Assembly (NCBI RefSeq): GCF_963583255.1
Contig: NC_084803.1
Span: 20,292,428 to 20,356,427, forward strand
Length of the DNA stretch: 64,000 nucleotides
Direction of reading: 5' to 3'
Origin: Pyrus communis
Taxonomy: Eukaryota > Streptophyta > Magnoliopsida > Rosales > Rosaceae
Part shown: positions 61,558 to 64,000 of the stretch, piece by piece
Layout: the number at the start of each line of letters is the position of its first letter
How positions within the stretch are numbered: the first letter of the stretch is position 1
Position numbers and translations under genes: made by a program
Notes under the pieces: generated by a model
The model's database searches: none
The model's input: only the letters and a program-made list of their open reading frames with translations
Told to the model about the DNA's origin: nothing

Positions 61558-63856
61558 TTGAACAAACTCGACTTCACCGCTTTAGAGGTCTCTAGAAGGA
61601 ATTACCTCAAGTGGGTCCAAGATGTGAAGCTTTACCTCATTGCAAAGAATTTGCATCTTGCCATTGAAGATGAGACAGATAACCCTGATGGTGAAGCTGA
61701 GAAAGCCACTGCTATGATCTTCATCCATAGGCATATTCATGATGCACTGCAAATTGAGTATCTTGCTGAGGAGGATCCACAAGCATTATGGGTCACTTTG
61801 GCCGATCGATTTGATCACCAAAAAGACATCTTCTTACCTGAAGCAAGACATGACTGACATCATTTGCGCTTCCAAGACTTTAAGTCTGTGAATGAATATA
61901 ATTATGAAGTTTGTCGAATCCGATCACTTCTCAAGTTTTGTAATGAAACTTTGACCGAAGAGGATCTCCTAGAGAAGACTTATTCAACCTTCTCTGTTAC
62001 TAATATTGTCCTACAACAACAATATAGAGCTCAGAAGTTCACTAAGTTCTCGGATTTGATCTTTGTTTTACTTTTCATTGAAAAGCAGAATCAGCTGTTG
62101 ATGAAGAATTATCAAGCTCGACTTATTGGGGTGACTGCTGTGCCTGAATCACATTAAAGCACAAACCAACGCCCGAAACGCCAAAGAGGCATGCTATGGG
62201 CGGCTAAAAGCCACCTTGTCAAGGTCAACAGAGTCAAGGCCCATCTAAAGGAGGAAATAAAGCCCCGAAGGCCCCAAACCTTGCTCCTAAGGCCCTAAAC
62301 TTTAAGAATAAGGGTAAAGCACCTGAAACCATGAATGCAGATATGTGTTATCGCTGTGGTTTAAGGGACCATCGATCTCGTGTTTGTCGAGCTCTCTAGA
62401 AGGTTGTAGCTAAATATCATTCTCATCGTAAGAAGTTTGAATCCAATTTTGTGTAAGTGGACAAACTGAAGAGTACCAAAATGGAGGTTTCTGACTTTTA
62501 AGAGGATACGACATCTATGGAAGATTAGAATCTTAGACATAAACCATTTTTTTTTAGTTGAAATAAGACCATGGGGTCGAATATATTCCATAGTAGTGGT
62601 CGAACCCCCTTTATGTTTTTTGGTTAATTTTGAACAATTATATTTGGATTATTTGTTGGTGATTTGTTTTTTTGGATATTAAGTTTTAATTAATTTTTGT
62701 CCTTGATACTTGAATTATTTTGAATGGATATTTGTTTTAAGAACTTTTATGCATGTAACCAATTCAAATTAATTTTCATTCTAGATATGACTAGTGGGGA
62801 AGTTAGTTGTCTGGTAGATAGTGCAACCACACACACCATTTTTTGTGAACACATCTATGTCACTAACTTCGTACCTAAGAATGTATCTCTAATAACCCTC
62901 TCAGGCCCATCCAACCTGATCGAAGAATACGGTAAAGCACATATAATGTTGTCTAATGGTACAATTTTGACCAGTGATGAGGCACTATATTCTCTGCATT
63001 CCAGAAGAACGTTGTTGAGCCTTAAGGACATTAGAAATAACAATTACCACGCTGAAACCCACGTAGAAAATGGAGTTGAATTTTTGTGCATAAATTCCTA
63101 CGAATATGGCCAAAAGCGTATTCTAGAAAAGATGAAGCATATCCCAAGTGACCTGTATAATACGACCATACGCCCCATAGAAAGCCACTATGTGGTTGGC
63201 CCTACCTCTGGGACTGCGCATGAAATTACACTTCAGCATGATTGTTTAGGACATCCTTGACTACTAGCGATGCGCTATATCCTCAAATCATCACACATGC
63301 ATCCACTAACCCGAAGTTTAGGTTCGATTCAAGGAATCGCATGTCAAACATGTTCTATGGGAAAACTTATTACTAAGCCTTTTTATGACAAGATTCATTC
63401 GAATCCTCCTATTTTTCTACAACAGATTTAGGGGGACATTTATGGACCGATTCAGCCTCCATGCGGACCATTTAGATATTTTATGGTTTTGGTTGATACT
63501 TCCACATGTGTGCTTGTTGTTCATAAGGAACGCTGCATTCTCCAAACTGTTGGATCAGGTTCTCAAGCTTAAGGCTCATCAGCCTAATTATTCGATTGGA
63601 TAATGCTGAAGAATTCACATCTAAAACTTTTGATAACTATTACAAGTCGGTTAGGGTTGAAGTTGAACATCCAGTACCTTGTATTCACACCCAGAACGGC
63701 CTGGCAGAGACATTCATTAAGCGCTTACAAATGATTACTCGATTGTTGGTCATACGTACTAAGCTCTTGATCGCTGCTTGGGGCCATGCAATATTACACG
63801 CAACCATGTTGGTCCGCCTGAGGCCTGTTGCGACCCAACCATATAATTCCATTTAG
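61558..63856 (+). pseudogene. copia gag-protease-integrase remnant
   Basis: Gag starts near NKLDFTALEVSRRNYLKWVQDVKLYL (61558-61857), continues after a stop with FQDFKSVNEYNYEV (61864-62157), then a frame change. A zinc knuckle CYRCGLRDHRSRVC (CX2CX4HX4C) is at about 62348-62389. The protease region (62724-63260) has CLVDSATTHTI, with Ala in place of the usual Gly in DSGA. The integrase zinc part (LQHDCLGHP) and core pieces (DNAEEFTSKTF, HTQNGLAETFIKRLQ at 63596-63856) lie in different frames. Stops occur at 61855-61857, 62155, 63260 and 63854. Not functional. Confidence 0.85.
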
Positions 63857-64000
63857 TTGGTTATCGAATATGAACCCGACATATCACATCTACACATTTT
63901 TGGTTATGTGGTCTATGTGCCGATTTCGCCGCCCTTACGTACAAAAAAGGGGTCTCAGCGAAGGATGGGAATCTATGTCGGATATTGATCTCCATAGCAT

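Larger units (their letters stand above)
59738..64000 (+). mobile_element. Second Ty1/copia retrotransposon, 5' part (runs off the window)
   Basis: A 5' LTR, an unusual primer-binding site, a long leader, and gag, protease and integrase remnants are in the Ty1/copia order. RT, RNase H and the 3' LTR lie beyond 64000. The coding part has many stops and frame changes, so it is older than the element in CGLD27. Confidence 0.85.

Overview
This window looks like nuclear DNA of a eudicot plant. It holds intron-rich genes with GT-AG introns, chloroplast-targeted proteins of the green lineage, and plant-type Ty3/gypsy, Ty1/copia, hAT-like and PIF/Harbinger elements. The styles of repeat suggest a Rosaceae-like (apple or pear type) genome; that part is recollection rather than proof. 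No RNA gene, CRISPR array or bacterial feature was found.

Layout. 1-4360: the 3' half of a decayed Ty3/gypsy retrotransposon and its 2.15-kb LTR. 5966-8211 (-): a broken TTF-zinc-finger/hAT-type transposase-like gene. 9238-12907 (+): a 5-exon J-domain protein. 14281-22858 (-): a 7-exon CGLD27-type (DUF1230) chloroplast protein gene whose fourth intron holds a young Ty1/copia element (15720-21018). 24537-27128 (+): an 8-exon prolyl 4-hydroxylase. 27863-30911 (-): a 9-exon MFSD5/MOT2-type molybdate-anion transporter. 31244-33178: two adjacent TIR elements, the second carrying a PPR gene fragment. 34421-35288: a 428-bp tandem duplication. 36372-37547 (+): a small zinc-finger protein of the At2g23090 type. 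38637-42279 (-): a 10-exon casein kinase 2 alpha subunit. 43711-51891: an 8.2-kb PIF/Harbinger derivative that is a giant inverted repeat. 52758-56310 (-): a 5-exon RNC1 chloroplast splicing factor with a GC-AG intron. 59738-64000: the 5' LTR and decayed gag-pol of a second Ty1/copia element that runs off the window.

The seven cellular genes are independent single-gene units, not an operon. I rebuilt all seven exon by exon; every junction keeps frame and gives 530, 313, 291, 458, 78, 332 and 538 residues. Two act in the chloroplast (CGLD27-like and RNC1). The others serve protein folding, wall or secreted-protein hydroxylation, molybdate transport and kinase signalling.

The two observations most worth following are: (1) the copia element sits exactly at the exon 4/intron 4 boundary of CGLD27, so its target-site duplication is the splice donor itself; and (2) the Harbinger element carries a 2.4-kb inverted duplication of its own 3' half, the architecture expected of a natural hairpin-RNA silencer of its family. 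Most of the in-frame stops in the elements are explained by C-to-T or G-to-A changes.
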